Positions 4,167 through 5,342 of a stretch of 5,342 nt of DNA are shown one piece after another. Numbering within the stretch: the stretch's first letter is position 1; every line of letters begins with the position of its first letter. The position numbers and the translations under genes are program-made. The DNA lies in contig JACQEW010000173.1 in NCBI GenBank assembly GCA_016200365.1, positions 1 to 5,342 on the forward strand, read 5' to 3'. The stretch is from Nitrospinota bacterium (lineage in GTDB: Bacteria > Nitrospinota > Nitrospinia > UBA9942). The notes beneath the pieces are model-generated. The model had not been told where the DNA came from and made no database searches. It saw nothing but the letters and a program-made list of their open reading frames with translations.

Positions 4167-5342
4167 TTACTTTATCGGCAAAGTAAATATAAACTTTGCC
4201 CCTTTGCCTTCTTCGCTCTCCACCCATACCTTTCCGCCGTGATGCTCCACTATATTCTTCGCTATCGGAAGTCCGAGCCCCGTCCCCTTTTTAACCCTCT
4301 CCTTCCCCCCTTCTACCTGAACAAATCTCTCAAATACCTTCTCATGGTATTCCTTTGGGATACCTGAACCAGTATCCTCGATAGATATTTCTATATCATC
4401 CCCGCTCTTTACAGCAGAGACGGCAACAGTTCCGCCCTGTGAAGTATACTTGACTGCATTGCTTAAAAGATTCGCCACAACCTGTCTTACCTTGCCGTCA
4501 TCGGCAATAATAACAGGAACATCATCTGCAATAACATATCTCAAATTATTAATCCCCTTCTCTATCGCCTCGCCGTGATATGTAACGACAGAATCGCTTA
4601 TTATCCCCCTCATATCCACAGGCTCGCGCCTGAATGTAACCTGTCCCGACTCCATCTTCGCCAAATCCAGGTAATCATTTATAAGGTTTCCAAGTCTTAT
4701 GCTTTCCTTCTTTATTATATTTAAAAACTCCTCATACACCCTCTGAAGTGTCTCGGGTTTATCTTTATACATGAGAAGCATATCCGTATATGCCCTGATA
4801 GATGTCAGCGGTGTCCTGATGTCATGGGTAACGATGTTTAAAAAATCGGTCTTCTGTCTATCCAGTTCTTTTAATCTTTCATTTGCTGTATTTAATTCGC
4901 TGTTTAAAAGCTCCAACTCATGCTTGGAATCCTCCAATTGTTTGTTAATCACCTCAAGCTTTCTTAAACTCTCTGCCTCTTGTTCAGCCTTTATTCTATC
5001 CGACCTCACCTTGTGAAAATATACACCTCCGCCTATGATTACAATCGCAAGTATAATGAGTATCCTTCTCCTCTTCGTTTCAAATTCTTTTATCCGCTGT
5101 GTAACCTCTCCCGATGTCGCTTCGATCACAACCGCCCACCGCTCATTTCCCATATTCAGCGAGCTGCTCGCCATGAGAATATCCCTTTCACCATGGCTCT
5201 CCGGCAACTCCGTATAACCGCCTTCGGGGTTTTTCGAAATATATTCTATCTCTGCCCTATGCTGCTCCTTAGTCAAGCCCTGTGAGCAGAACAACTGCTC
5301 ACCTTTTGTTGTAAAAAGCATGGTATGGCTCTTCTCCCCATA
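4167..5342 (-). CDS. Membrane sensor histidine kinase, Cache-type sensor, N-terminus cut by window edge
   Basis: Of the protein, 391 codons are visible; numbering starts at the first visible codon. Residues 1-80 look like the end of a periplasmic Cache-type domain (GGYTELPESHGERDILMASS, then NERWAVVIEAT). A transmembrane helix (93-109) and a coiled-coil linker (about 115-163) follow. The HisKA domain has H173 in FLNIVTHDIRTPLTS. The HATPase domain has an N-box NLLSNAVKYT (291-300), G1 DTGSGIP (323-329), F-box FERF (337-340) and G2 GTGLGLPI (353-360). All catalytic boxes are intact, so it should autophosphorylate and pass the phosphate to a response regulator. It has no receiver or HPt domain, and no regulator gene is visible in the window. 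There is an ATG at 5321, but the frame stays open through it to the edge and that ATG falls inside the sensor domain, so the true start lies outside. The ligand is unknown. Confidence 0.93.
   Translation of the reverse strand, partial: YGEKSHTMLFTTKGEQLFCSQGLTKEQHRAEIEYISKNPEGGYTELPESHGERDILMASSSLNMGNERWAVVIEATSGEVTQRIKEFETKRRRILIILAIVIIGGGVYFHKVRSDRIKAEQEAESLRKLEVINKQLEDSKHELELLNSELNTANERLKELDRQKTDFLNIVTHDIRTPLTSIRAYTDMLLMYKDKPETLQRVYEEFLNIIKKESIRLGNLINDYLDLAKMESGQVTFRREPVDMRGIISDSVVTYHGEAIEKGINNLRYVIADDVPVIIADDGKVRQVVANLLSNAVKYTSQGGTVAVSAVKSGDDIEISIEDTGSGIPKEYHEKVFERFVQVEGGKERVKKGTGLGLPIAKNIVEHHGGKVWVESEEGKGAKFIFTLPIK

Noticed and set aside
3269..4186. Plus-strand open frames through the repeats (3269-3472, 3612-3815, 3706-3999, 3986-4186)
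   Set aside because: They are translations of CTTTGTG-type repeats (ending in phrases like LCVFV) or antisense of the GxxExxY gene. They have no start signals or domains.
5319..5321. ATG at 5321 as the start of the histidine kinase
   Set aside because: The frame continues open to the window edge, and this ATG falls inside the Cache-type sensor domain. A kinase with this fold would begin with a transmembrane helix further upstream.

Overview
The window reads as a piece of a chromosome from a Gram-negative, probably uncultured and anaerobic or microaerophilic environmental bacterium. The basis is a chemoreceptor with two c-type-haem-like periplasmic sites, a Cache-type sensor kinase, moderate to low GC, and intergenic spaces packed with short-period repeats. 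Nitrospirota-like or deltaproteobacteria-like lineages would fit, but this is an inference and no marker gene here settles it.

All five genes lie on the minus strand. In order of transcription they are: (1) a membrane sensor histidine kinase, 5342-4167, cut by the window's right edge at its N-terminus; (2) a small GxxExxY / PD-(D/E)XK-fold protein, 3969-3586, inside a dense repeat field (about 3382-4155); (3) a large methyl-accepting chemotaxis protein, 3342-982, with two successive periplasmic sensor modules, one with a CX4CH and one with a canonical CXXCH haem motif; (4) a 68-residue zinc-ribbon protein, 769-563; (5) the N-terminal 161 codons of a PlsC-type acyltransferase, 483-1, cut by the left edge.

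The kinase and the chemoreceptor are both envelope sensors, of redox or ligand state, and may belong to one sensory locus. The acyltransferase is membrane-lipid housekeeping, and the zinc-ribbon protein has no assignable role.

The most distinctive content is the repeats. The GxxExxY gene is surrounded by nine full or partial copies of a roughly 28-bp unit built from CACAAAG / CTTCGTG words. Most are arranged as inverted pairs around AT-rich loops. A perfect 26-bp direct repeat brackets the gene 641 bp apart. Related words form the outer arms of a nested palindrome after the chemoreceptor gene, whose inner arms end in a terminator-like T-run. An unrelated heptamer (GAGCAAT) builds a hairpin between the zinc-ribbon gene and plsC. 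A third heptamer (GGGTCAA) plus a small palindrome sits inside the chemoreceptor reading frame, exactly in the linker between its two sensor modules. The best candidate for an undescribed system is the GxxExxY nuclease-fold gene and its repeats as one composite, possibly mobile or repeat-maintaining element.
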